From Rhodospirillales bacterium (GTDB lineage Bacteria; Pseudomonadota; Alphaproteobacteria; Rhodospirillales; JAPHTL01): a stretch of 12,805 nucleotides of DNA. Made by a program: the position numbers and the translations under genes. The notes under the pieces are model-generated. The model saw nothing but the letters and a program-made list of their open reading frames with translations. It did no database searches and had not been told where the DNA came from. Positions within the stretch are counted from its first letter, which is position 1. Every line of letters begins with the position of its first letter. Below, piece by piece: positions 5,752 to 12,785 of the stretch. The DNA is taken from the NCBI GenBank assembly GCA_026193355.1, contig JAPHTL010000305.1, positions 1-12,805 on the forward strand, written 5' to 3'.

Positions 5752-7266
5752 ATGTTTGAAAGACCTTCGCTGCTGCGCCGTTTGGCCGCCATGGCCGTGA
5801 TCGCGGTTGTGCTGATACCGCTGGGTGCCTGCGAGTCTTCACGAATTCCCCTGCTGGGGCAAGACAAGAGGACGGGGGGCGACAAGGAATCATCGCAACC
5901 GTCCGCCGGAACGGCCAAAACGGATCCCATGCCGCGGCTGACGATCAGTCCGACGCGCCGCGCCGCGCTGCCATCAGGCGGAGAGGCCATGCGGCCCGAT
6001 GACACCCGTCCGTCCGTCCCGTCACAGGCCGTGTCACCGTTCTTTCCCGGCGAGCCGCGCAGGGTGGCCCTGCTGCTTCCGCTGTCTGGTGAAAGCGCGG
6101 CGCTTGGCCGCAGTCTGGTCAATGCCGCGCAGCTGGCCCTGTTCGACTTTGCGGGCGGCGATTTCGAATTGATGGTGCACGATACGGGTGGAACGGCCGA
6201 AGGCGCTCAGTCGGCCATGCAGGTTGCCCTTTCCGAAGGGGTGTCGCTGGTTCTCGGCCCGCTTTTTTCCCGCTCGGTTCGCGCTGTGCAGCCGATGGCG
6301 TGGAATGCGGGCGTACCGGTGGTTGCCTTCTCCAACGATCCCGCCGCCATCGCCCCGGGGGTCTATCTTCTCGGGTTTCAGCCAAACGAGGAAGTGATTC
6401 GCGTTGTGCGGTTCGCCGCAAGCAAGGGTGTAACCCGATTTGCGCTTCTGGCCCCGGACAATGCCTACGGCGGCGCGGTTCGCGACGCCTACCACAAGGC
6501 CGTCGCTGCGGCGGGCGGCATTGTGACGACGGAACAGTTCTATGATCCCTCCCTGGAAAGCTACGGCGATGTTGTCCGTGAACTGGCCAATTACGACCAC
6601 CGGCGCGCCGATCTTCTGGCCCAGCGGCGGGAACTGGAAGATCGCGGGGACGAGATTGCCCGCGAAGCCCTGAAGCGGATGGAGAAACTTGAAACCATCG
6701 GCGACGTTCCCTACGAGGCGCTGCTTGTTGCGGAAGGCGGCAAACGATTGCAGGCGATCGCCGCCATGTTGCCGTTCTATGATATCGACCCTGCGCAGGT
6801 CCGGATCATGGGAACCGGATTGTGGGATGTCGAAGGGCTTGGCGCCGAACCGGCCTTGCAGGGCGGTTGGTATGCCGCGCCGCCGCGCGCCGCGCGCAGC
6901 CACTTCATCAATCGTTACCGACAGACCTACGGGCTACGCCCTGTTCGGCTTGCGACGCTGGCTTACGATGCGGTGGCGCTGGCCAGCATCCTCGCGCGGG
7001 GCGAAAACGCCGTTGGTTTCACGGACGCCGCCCTGACCGCCCCCAGTGGCTTTGCCGGTCGCGATGGTATTTTCCGCCTGATGCCGGGAGGATTCACCCA
7101 GCGGGGCCTTGCGGTTCTGGAGGTAAGGCGCGGCGAAAACAGGGTCATCGATCCCGCGCCCGAAGCCTTTCCCGCCGCCCTAGTCGAGGAACCCGTCGGG
7201 CAGCCCGCAGAGCAACCGGGCAATCAGGGGGTTGAGGAGCAGCCTGCCACGCGCAGTGGCGGCTAG
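5752..7266 (+). CDS. Penicillin-binding-protein activator lipoprotein (LpoA/LppC family)
   Basis: A 504-residue lipoprotein. The N-terminus is a basic patch, a hydrophobic helix and the lipobox LGAC with Cys27. A low-complexity linker (about 28-100) follows, and then a type-I periplasmic-binding fold (about 104-470) starting RRVALLLPLSGE, with LVLGPLFSRSV, VPVVAFSND, ALLAPDNAYGG and IMGTGLWD. In E. coli, LpoA reaches from the outer membrane to switch on the peptidoglycan synthase PBP1A. The N-terminal helical-repeat domain of E. coli LpoA is absent here. An inserted charged helix (about 284-317) interrupts the fold. ATG 5752 has AAGGAG seven bases upstream; an upstream GTG at 5728 is less likely. 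The divergent rsmI neighbour matches the E. coli arrangement. The last 29 codons, a Glu/Pro/Gln-rich tail, overlap hemW antisense. Confidence 0.9.
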   Translation: MFERPSLLRRLAAMAVIAVVLIPLGACESSRIPLLGQDKRTGGDKESSQPSAGTAKTDPMPRLTISPTRRAALPSGGEAMRPDDTRPSVPSQAVSPFFPGEPRRVALLLPLSGESAALGRSLVNAAQLALFDFAGGDFELMVHDTGGTAEGAQSAMQVALSEGVSLVLGPLFSRSVRAVQPMAWNAGVPVVAFSNDPAAIAPGVYLLGFQPNEEVIRVVRFAASKGVTRFALLAPDNAYGGAVRDAYHKAVAAAGGIVTTEQFYDPSLESYGDVVRELANYDHRRADLLAQRRELEDRGDEIAREALKRMEKLETIGDVPYEALLVAEGGKRLQAIAAMLPFYDIDPAQVRIMGTGLWDVEGLGAEPALQGGWYAAPPRAARSHFINRYRQTYGLRPVRLATLAYDAVALASILARGENAVGFTDAALTAPSGFAGRDGIFRLMPGGFTQRGLAVLEVRRGENRVIDPAPEAFPAALVEEPVGQPAEQPGNQGVEEQPATRSGG

Positions 7267-8349
7267 GCGCTGACCTTCATCCTCGATCAGCCCGTCTTCG
7301 ATCAGGAATTTACGGGCCTGTGCGTCGATAACCGCATCAAGTTCGACACCGCAGGCCGCATGAAATCGTGTGCGCTCCACCCCTTCGTTCAACCGCAGCC
7401 CCAGCAACAGCAGCTCTTCGGCGCGCTCAAGGGGGCTCAGGCGTTCCGCGCGGACCCGTGCGTCGCCTGATTCTTCCATGGCGCTCAGCCACCCATCCGG
7501 CTTCGGAATTTCGTGGGTCGCCATCGTCGCGCCATTGGCGTTCAGGCGTCCGTGCGCACCGGGGCCCAGACCGATGTAATCCCCCCCGCGCCAGATCGAC
7601 AGGTTGTGGCGGCATGCCGCATTGGGTTGCGCATGGTTGGAAATCTCGTAGGCGGGCAGGCCCGCTTCGGACAGAACGTCTTGCGTGACGGCATAGAGGC
7701 GCTCGCCCAGGTCCTCGTCCGCCTCAGGCACCCGATCATTATAAAAGGCCGTTCCATGCTCCACCGTCAGTTGATAGACAGAGATGTGTTCGGGGGAGAA
7801 GGCCAGCGCAGACGTCAATTCCCGCCGCCATCCGCTTTCATCCTGTCCGGGAAGGGCGTAGATCAGATCGAAGGAAACCCGTGGGAAAACCGCCTGTGCC
7901 CGTTCAATGGCAACGCGTGATTCTTCTGCGGAATGGATGCGCCCGAGGAAACGCAGCGCCCCGTCGTCAAAGGATTGAACCCCCAGCGACAGGCGATTGA
8001 CCCCCGCGGCATGAAAGTCATGGAAGCGGGCGGCGTCCACGGTACCGGGATTTGCCTCAAGCGTGACTTCAATATCATCGGACAACCCAAACAGATCATT
8101 GGTTTTTTCGATGATCGCGCCGACCGTGTCAGGCGCCATCAACGAGGGCGTGCCGCCACCGAAGAAGATGGTTGAAACAGGCCTTTCGCCAATTTCATTG
8201 CGATATCGTTCCAGACCGCTCAGGAAAGCCTTGCGCCAACGGTCATGCTGGATGGAATCCGCGGTATGGCTGTTGAAGTCGCAGTAGGGGCATTTCGCCG
8301 CGCAAAATGGCCAGTGGACGTAGAGGGAAAGGGGTTCCGCCATGACCAT
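7180..8349 (-). CDS. hemW: Haem chaperone HemW (radical SAM, formerly annotated as HemN-like)
   Basis: The 389-residue protein starts SLYVHWPFCAAKCPYCDF, with the radical-SAM cluster cysteines C16, C20 and C23. It continues with FFGGGTPS (62-69), EANPGTV (98-104), NRLSLGVQSF (118-127), FDLIYALPGQ, and the HemW-type segment CRHNLSIWRGGDYIGLGPGAHG. After CPYC comes D-F, not the extra Cys of true coproporphyrinogen dehydrogenase HemN, so this is HemW, which binds haem and passes it to client proteins. ATG 8349 has AAAGG about five bases upstream; ATG 8343 is an alternative. It is the last gene of rph-rdgB-hemW, 16 bases after rdgB. Its 3' end, coding the conserved RGRLLLNPLIARLL, overlaps the convergent LpoA-like gene by 87 bases. 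Confidence 0.95.
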   Translation of the reverse strand: MVMAEPLSLYVHWPFCAAKCPYCDFNSHTADSIQHDRWRKAFLSGLERYRNEIGERPVSTIFFGGGTPSLMAPDTVGAIIEKTNDLFGLSDDIEVTLEANPGTVDAARFHDFHAAGVNRLSLGVQSFDDGALRFLGRIHSAEESRVAIERAQAVFPRVSFDLIYALPGQDESGWRRELTSALAFSPEHISVYQLTVEHGTAFYNDRVPEADEDLGERLYAVTQDVLSEAGLPAYEISNHAQPNAACRHNLSIWRGGDYIGLGPGAHGRLNANGATMATHEIPKPDGWLSAMEESGDARVRAERLSPLERAEELLLLGLRLNEGVERTRFHAACGVELDAVIDAQARKFLIEDGLIEDEGQRLAATARGRLLLNPLIARLLCGLPDGFLD

Positions 8350-8365
8350 GCGGCCTTTTCGGCCT

Positions 8366-8965
8366 TCAATCCCTGAAACAGGCGGCGACCAGTTTGGCGA
8401 AGGCGTCCGCCCGATGGCTCATGGTTTGTTTCGCTTTGGGCTTCATCTCGGCGAAGGTTAGACTGTGACCTTTTGGAACAAAAACAGGGTCATAGCCAAA
8501 ACCCTGATCGCCACGCGGGGGCCAGACCATGGTTCCGTTGACGGTTCCCTCGAACGTTTCGCATTGACCGTCCGGCCAGCAAAGCGCCAGGACGCAGACA
8601 AAACGGGCCGAACGGTCGCTCTTGTCCGCCAGCGCGGCCTCGATCTTTTTCATTGCTATATCGAAATCGTTATTCGGCCCGGCCCAGCGCGCCGAATGGA
8701 TGCCCGGTCGCCCTTCAAGCGCCGTTACCGCGAGGCCCGAATCGTCGGCCAGCGCGGGCAGGCCCGACGCCGCGGCCGCGGCGCGGGCCTTGATCAGGGC
8801 ATTGGCGATAAAGGTGTCGCCGTCCTCGACGGGTTCGGGCAGGTTCAGTTCGCCTGCGGAAATCACCTCGGCGCCATGGGGGCCCAGCAATTCGCCGATT
8901 TCACGGACCTTGCCGGGATTGTGGCTGGCGATGACCAGCTTTCCGCCTTCGAACCTGCGCGCCAT
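8366..8965 (-). CDS. rdgB: Non-canonical purine NTP pyrophosphatase (RdgB/HAM1)
   Basis: This enzyme hydrolyses dITP, ITP and XTP to the monophosphate and pyrophosphate, keeping deaminated purines out of nucleic acids. The 199 residues cover the full family length with the expected motifs: VIASHNPGKVREI (11-23, nucleotide binding), the metal-binding and catalytic ALADDSGL (71-78), GRPGIHSARWAG (85-96), GFGYDPVF (155-162) and SHRADA (183-188). ATG 8965 has GGGAGG five bases upstream, and that ribosome site overlaps the stop of rph, which ends only 10 bases before. hemW follows after 16 bases. The tight spacing makes rph-rdgB-hemW one transcript. Confidence 0.96.
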   Translation of the reverse strand: MARRFEGGKLVIASHNPGKVREIGELLGPHGAEVISAGELNLPEPVEDGDTFIANALIKARAAAAASGLPALADDSGLAVTALEGRPGIHSARWAGPNNDFDIAMKKIEAALADKSDRSARFVCVLALCWPDGQCETFEGTVNGTMVWPPRGDQGFGYDPVFVPKGHSLTFAEMKPKAKQTMSHRADAFAKLVAACFRD

Positions 8966-8975
8966 GATCGCCTCC

Positions 8976-9695
8976 CTAGTCCTGCCCGAGCGCCTGACGC
9001 TGAAGGGCGCAAAGTTCGCTTACGCCCTTGCGGGCAAGCCCCATCAGGTCGTGGAACTGCTGGTCGGTGAAGGACCGTTCTTCCGCGGTGGCCTGAATTT
9101 CAACGATGCCGCCGTTGCCTGTCAGGACGAAATTGGTATCGGCCTCCGCCGCGCTGTCCTCGATATAGTCCAGATCCAGCACATGGGCGCCCTTGTAAAG
9201 GCCGCAGGAAACGGCGGCCACCTGATCGACAAGGGGAACGGCGGGCAGAATGCCAAGCTTCACCATCCGTTCGAAGGCCTTGTAAAGGGCGACATAGGCG
9301 CCGGTGATCGAGGCGGTGCGGGTGCCGCCGTCCGCCTGGATGACGTCGCAATCAAGCTTCACCTGTATCTCGCCCATGGCCTTCAGGTCGGTCACGGCGC
9401 GCAAGCTGCGCCCGATCAGGCGCTGGATTTCCTGCGTCCGGCCCGTCTGCTTGCCGCGCGCCGCCTCGCGGTCCGTACGCCCTGACGTGGAGCGGGGCAG
9501 CATGCCGTATTCCGCAGTGACCCAGCCCTTGCCGCCACCGCGGAGCCACGGTGGAACCCGTTCGTCGACCGATGCGGTGCAAAGCACATGGGTATCGCCG
9601 AAACGGATCATGCACGATCCTTCGGCGTATTTGTTGACGTCGGTTTCTATGCTGACGGGGCGCATCTGATCGAATGTGCGGCCGGACGGTCTCAT
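8976..9695 (-). CDS. rph: Ribonuclease PH
   Basis: RNase PH is a phosphate-dependent 3'-5' exoribonuclease that trims tRNA 3' ends. The protein is 239 residues, the usual length, starting with the canonical MRPSGR. Visible motifs are GDTHVLCTASV (33-43), the phosphate-binding GRTQEIQRLIGRSLR (85-99, including R86), DADGGTRTASITGA-type active site (120-133) and the metal-binding D-L-D-Y-x-E-D-S-x-A-E-A-D with D180 and D186. The C-terminus is intact, unlike the well-known truncated gene of E. coli K-12. ATG 9695 has AGGAAGG eight bases upstream; the open frame to 9719 adds eight residues that precede the family start. It is the first gene of the rph-rdgB-hemW operon and divergent from hrcA. Confidence 0.96.
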   Translation of the reverse strand: MRPSGRTFDQMRPVSIETDVNKYAEGSCMIRFGDTHVLCTASVDERVPPWLRGGGKGWVTAEYGMLPRSTSGRTDREAARGKQTGRTQEIQRLIGRSLRAVTDLKAMGEIQVKLDCDVIQADGGTRTASITGAYVALYKAFERMVKLGILPAVPLVDQVAAVSCGLYKGAHVLDLDYIEDSAAEADTNFVLTGNGGIVEIQATAEERSFTDQQFHDLMGLARKGVSELCALQRQALGQD

Positions 9696-9814
9696 GGATT
9701 GGGCCTTCCTGTGGTTCATGTCCTTCGTGTTTCGCGGGCACGCTAACCGACGTCCGCCCCGCCGTCCAGTCCCACCGTCCAGCGCCCACCCAGTAACCGG
9801 CTGCGCTCCATGCG

Positions 9815-9843
9815 TTGACGGTGCCGGATGCCGAGACTACATT
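9815..9843 (+). promoter_or_regulatory. Sigma70-type promoter for hrcA-grpE
   Basis: TTGACG (9815-9820) and TACATT (9838-9843) are separated by exactly 17 bases; they match consensus at 5 and 4 of 6 positions. Transcription would begin near 9850, about 22 bases before ATG 9872. This argues for the downstream start of hrcA, since a start at TTG 9815 would lie inside the promoter. I see no CIRCE inverted repeat (TTAGCACTC-N9-GAGTGCTAA) in the 176-base spacer 9696-9871, and no clear promoter for rph on the other strand. Confidence 0.55.
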
Positions 9844-9871
9844 TCGCCCGGACGGCAAAGGGCGCAATGCG

Positions 9872-10906
9872 ATGATTACCGAACTGAACGAACGTTCGCG
9901 GGAGATCTTCCGACAGATCGTGGACGCCTATATGGAGACGGGCGAACCCGTCGGCTCGCGCACAATCTCGCGCCGCCTCGACCTGTCCCTGTCGCCCGCG
10001 ACCATCCGCAACGTGATGGCCGATCTGGAAGATTCCGGCCTTCTCTATTCGCCGCATACCTCTGCGGGGCGTATGCCCACGGACCTCGGCCTGCGTCTTT
10101 TTGTCGATGGCATTCTTGAGGTCGGCGATATCGGCCGCGATGAACGCGCCGCGCTGGAGGCCAATTGCGCGGCGTCGGGCCGCAGTATCGAAGAGGTGCT
10201 GAAAGAGGCGACCGGCGCACTTTCCGGTCTGTCGGGTTGCACCGGTCTGGTCGCCGCGCCGAAGAGCGAAAGCCCTTTGAAGCATATCGAATTCCTCAGC
10301 CTCAGCCCCGGCCGCGCACTTGTCGTGATGGTCAACGAAAGTGGCGTGGTTGAAAACCGGGTGCTGGAGATTCCCGGCCACCTGCCCCCTTCGGCCCTCG
10401 TCGAGGCGACCAATTATCTGAGCGCCCGTCTGGTCGGCCGCACCCTGTCGGAAGCCCGGGGCGCCATAAAACAGGAACTTGAAAACCACAGGTCGGAACT
10501 GGATGCGCTGACCAGCAAGGTGGTTGAGGCGGGCCTCGCCGTATGGGGCGGAGACAAGGAAAGCGATTCACTTATTGTGCGCGGGCAGTCCCGGTTGCTC
10601 AGCGACGTCAATGCAATGGCCGATCTGGAACGCATCCGCGCCCTGTTCGAGGCGCTGGAGACGCGGGAAACCATGGCGCGGCTTCTCGACATGACGGAAC
10701 ACGCCGAAGGCGTGCAGATTTTCATCGGGGCGGACAGCCCCTTGTTCAACCTTGCGGGTTGCTCGATGGTGGTTTCTCCCTTTCGTGACGGGCGTGAACG
10801 CATCGTCGGGGCCATCGGCATCATCGGACCCACACGGATAAACTATGCCAGGGTGATCCCCATGGTGGATTTTACGGCCAAGCTGGTTGGCCGATTGATT
10901 GGATGA
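9872..10906 (+). CDS. hrcA: Heat-inducible transcription repressor HrcA
   Basis: HrcA represses chaperone genes by binding CIRCE operators, and its activity depends on GroEL. The 344-residue protein begins ITELNERSREIFRQIVDAY and has the winged-helix DNA-binding region EPVGSRTISRRLDLSLSPATIRNVMADLEDSGLL (about 24-58), followed by PHTSAGRMPTDLGLRLFVD. The central and C-terminal dimerisation and GAF-like parts are complete, ending with G-I-I-GPTRINYARVIPMVDF. ATG 9872 gives the family's usual N-terminus and lies just after a promoter; AAAGGG is about nine bases upstream. The stop overlaps the ATG of grpE as ATGA, so the two are translationally coupled. With no CIRCE visible upstream, autoregulation through that element is not supported here. 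Confidence 0.95.
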   Translation: MITELNERSREIFRQIVDAYMETGEPVGSRTISRRLDLSLSPATIRNVMADLEDSGLLYSPHTSAGRMPTDLGLRLFVDGILEVGDIGRDERAALEANCAASGRSIEEVLKEATGALSGLSGCTGLVAAPKSESPLKHIEFLSLSPGRALVVMVNESGVVENRVLEIPGHLPPSALVEATNYLSARLVGRTLSEARGAIKQELENHRSELDALTSKVVEAGLAVWGGDKESDSLIVRGQSRLLSDVNAMADLERIRALFEALETRETMARLLDMTEHAEGVQIFIGADSPLFNLAGCSMVVSPFRDGRERIVGAIGIIGPTRINYARVIPMVDFTAKLVGRLIG

Positions 10907-11688
10907 CGGAGACCAAAACCCAAATGACCGGAAATGAGAAGACAATGAATGACGGTGAAAACCCGACCGAGGAAAACGAGGCGGTGGAAACGCCTGAGGT
11001 TGAGGAAGCCTCCGTCGCCGCCGAAGGGGCGGAGGATTTTGATGCGGCCGGAGAAGATGACAGCCCCGAGTCGCGTATCGCCGCGCTTGAGGCCGAGGTG
11101 GCCGAGGCCAATGACCGCGCCCTTCGCGCCATGGCGGAGACCGAAAATGTGCGCCGTCGGTCCCAGCAGGAGCTGACCACCAAGCTTCGCTACGCCCATA
11201 CGGATTTCGCCCGGGACCTCGTTTCGGTGGCCGACAATCTTTCCCGCGCGCTGGGCAGTGTGCCCGCGGAACTGCGCAAGAAAGATGAAGCGCTGGAAAA
11301 CCTCTGCGTCGGGGTCGAGATGACGCAGAAGGAATTGATGACCGCCTTTGAAAAGGCGGGCGTCAAGCCCGTCGACCCCGAAGGCAAGCCGTTCGATCAC
11401 AACCTTCATCAGGCGATGTTCGAGGTTCCCAACACGGAGGTTCCCGAAGGCACCGTGGTCAATGTGGTTGCCCGCGGCTACACCATTCACGAGCGCCTTT
11501 TGCGCGCCGCCATGGTCGGCGTTGCCAAGGGCGGACCCAAACCCGACGCTGTGGCAACGACGGCGACGGATGAAACTTCCGCTGCGCCGGGCGATGCCGC
11601 GAAGAAGCAGGAAAAGGCGTCGGATGTCTATGAGCAGGCCGCGGAAGCCGAGGAGCACGAAAAGCACGAGATCGATACCAGCACCTGA
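10903..11688 (+). CDS. grpE: Co-chaperone GrpE (nucleotide exchange factor for DnaK)
   Basis: GrpE dimers release ADP from DnaK. The 261-residue protein has an acidic disordered N-terminus (1-55), a long coiled-coil helix (about 56-100, including ENVRRRSQQEL), the four-helix-bundle region with RDLVSVADNLSRAL (104-117), and the C-terminal beta-wing domain with FDHNLHQAM (164-172) and the GrpE signature GYTIHERLLRAAMVGVAKG (192-210). About 50 Ala/Glu/Lys-rich residues follow the point where many GrpE proteins end. ATG 10903 overlaps the hrcA stop and lacks its own ribosome site, consistent with coupling; ATG 10924 and 10945 are possible alternatives. dnaK does not follow; a terminator does. Confidence 0.95.
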   Translation: MTETKTQMTGNEKTMNDGENPTEENEAVETPEVEEASVAAEGAEDFDAAGEDDSPESRIAALEAEVAEANDRALRAMAETENVRRRSQQELTTKLRYAHTDFARDLVSVADNLSRALGSVPAELRKKDEALENLCVGVEMTQKELMTAFEKAGVKPVDPEGKPFDHNLHQAMFEVPNTEVPEGTVVNVVARGYTIHERLLRAAMVGVAKGGPKPDAVATTATDETSAAPGDAAKKQEKASDVYEQAAEAEEHEKHEIDTST

Positions 11689-11708
11689 TCTTCGTTCAAT
11701 CGCGCATG

Positions 11709-11740
11709 AAAAGGCCGCCTCAAACACGGGGCGGCCTTTT
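11709..11740 (+). terminator. Intrinsic terminator of hrcA-grpE
   Basis: AAAAGGCCGCC (11709-11719) pairs perfectly with GGCGGCCTTTT (11730-11740), an 11-base-pair stem with a 10-base loop, and the T run extends one base to 11741. It begins 21 bases after the grpE stop. The A-rich left arm means it could also work on the opposite strand, ending transcripts of the gene at 11862-12632. Confidence 0.92.
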
Positions 11741-11861
11741 TGCGTTTCGGAGCTACCTAAATATTATGTCTGCCTCTTGTCTGAAAGCAGTGAGTGCGCC
11801 TAGGTGACCAGAACAGCAGCTAATAGCCAACAACAGACATAGCGGTTCGATTCAGATAACC

Positions 11862-12632
11862 CTAGTTTAAGGTCGCGATTAACGCCTTAAGCTTATCAAT
11901 CGATTCTTTATCATATGGCCTTTTGAAGTGCCGTTCCAGCCACTGACCAGATGCCTCCATGAAAAGGACGACTACGGTCGCGGTCTCTTTCGATTTTTTA
12001 TCAAAAAACGGGCTGAAATTCTGTCCAGCCTGTATTGACATTTTTGCCAGTTCCTCGATCAGTGCCTTCATAGCTGTGAAGTCAAAAAATGGCCCCGCAT
12101 GATGATCATGACCAGTCGGCTGCAGCATTCGAAATCCCTTGAAGGTTGGGTGTGAAGCCATCTCGCAGAGAAACTCGTATTCGGCAGCCCGCTTCATCTC
12201 TGTAAATCCGTCTTTTTCATCCAGTGCCATTCTAACCTTCACTGGAGCAAACGTCCTCTTACGGTCTTGGTCACCAGATTCCCGCCATTCCGTGATCTTG
12301 CTTCTATCGTGATCGAAATATCCCAGAAGAAAAATTGTCTCCAACATGTCCCGCAAAATCATTGCAGCCGCCTGATAGTAACCTGCGAGGGTCAGCTTCA
12401 AGGCAGCAGCACAACCATTGAATAGGCGCATACCTAATAGCCGGATTGTCTTTCGATCCTCGTCTTCGGCCTCTTGCCGATGAACGGCGAAGAAGTTCAG
12501 AACGTCCATTGCCTTTTCAACCATGTTGATATGGCGAAGAAGTCCCTCGTCGCTTTTGATAGCTTCAATTGACCTTCTATGGAGGGTCTCTTCACCATCG
12601 TGAAGGCTAAGAATTTTCAATGGAATTTCCAT
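11862..12632 (-). CDS. Hypothetical soluble helical protein, compositionally atypical
   Basis: I do not recognise this protein with confidence. From ATG 12632 it has 256 residues, no signal peptide and no clear membrane helix, and reads as almost entirely alpha-helical and charged. A central stretch, AAALKLTLAGYYQAAAMILR then DMLETIFLLGYFDHD, resembles helical DUF families in which an R-x-x-x-E pair lies on one helix (for example DUF5677-like proteins), but this is a weak impression. A His-rich turn GHDHHAGP lies further on. ATG 12632 has AGGGCGGAG just upstream; GTG 12659 would add nine residues and has no ribosome site. The DNA is clearly AT-richer than all genes to the left and uses many A/T-ending codons, suggesting acquisition by transfer. 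It stands alone, tail to tail with grpE, about 120 bases beyond the terminator. Confidence 0.75.
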   Translation of the reverse strand: MEIPLKILSLHDGEETLHRRSIEAIKSDEGLLRHINMVEKAMDVLNFFAVHRQEAEDEDRKTIRLLGMRLFNGCAAALKLTLAGYYQAAAMILRDMLETIFLLGYFDHDRSKITEWRESGDQDRKRTFAPVKVRMALDEKDGFTEMKRAAEYEFLCEMASHPTFKGFRMLQPTGHDHHAGPFFDFTAMKALIEELAKMSIQAGQNFSPFFDKKSKETATVVVLFMEASGQWLERHFKRPYDKESIDKLKALIATLN

Positions 12633-12707
12633 TCTCCGCCCTAATAGTTTTTCCGACACTGGTCAAACATCGACACTAGCAAGAATCAGACTAATTTAGG
12701 AGCTTGA

Positions 12708-12785
12708 ATGACCGCCTCGGGCCATATGCGATCATCGAAACTTCGATGTAAATTGTTCCGCTTTTGCGTTCGTCCCGGACGATAA
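12708..12785 (+). CDS. Possible 25-residue peptide ORF
   Basis: ATG 12708 is preceded by AGGAG with a five-base spacer, an unusually good ribosome site, and opens a 25-codon frame ending at TAA 12783-12785. The peptide is basic and contains two Cys and five Arg in its second half. No family is recognised. It could be a leader peptide, a remnant or chance. The spacer 12660-12805 otherwise shows only the palindrome at 12733-12748. Confidence 0.15.
   Translation: MTASGHMRSSKLRCKLFRFCVRPGR
12733..12748. repeat. Short perfect palindrome, operator-like
   Basis: CATCGAA (12733-12739) and TTCGATG (12742-12748) are perfect inverted arms around the two bases AC. It lies about 100 bases upstream of the atypical gene at 11862-12632 and inside the small ORF at 12708. 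A two-base centre is too tight for an RNA hairpin with all pairs formed but suits a dimeric DNA-binding protein. Confidence 0.35.

Noticed and set aside
6034..6903. Minus-strand open frame of 289 codons
   Set aside because: Shadow of the LpoA-like lipoprotein gene, which has signal peptide, lipobox and binding-protein fold.
8622..9485. Plus-strand open frame of 287 codons across rdgB and rph
   Set aside because: Antisense to two firmly identified genes; no motifs and no ribosome site.
9696..9871. CIRCE operator or sigma32 promoter upstream of hrcA
   Set aside because: Neither the CIRCE inverted repeat nor a convincing heat-shock promoter is present; a sigma70-like pair is found instead.
11766..11840. 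Inverted pair ATGTCTG / CAGACAT flanking a 61-base stretch, as a possible small mobile element
   Set aside because: Only seven bases each, no target duplication and no coding content; expected by chance in a window this size.
11742..11861. tRNA fragment or attachment site (GGTTCGATTC at 11844-11853 resembles a T-loop)
   Set aside because: No acceptor stem, anticodon arm or CCA end can be formed around it, and no repeated partner is seen within the window.
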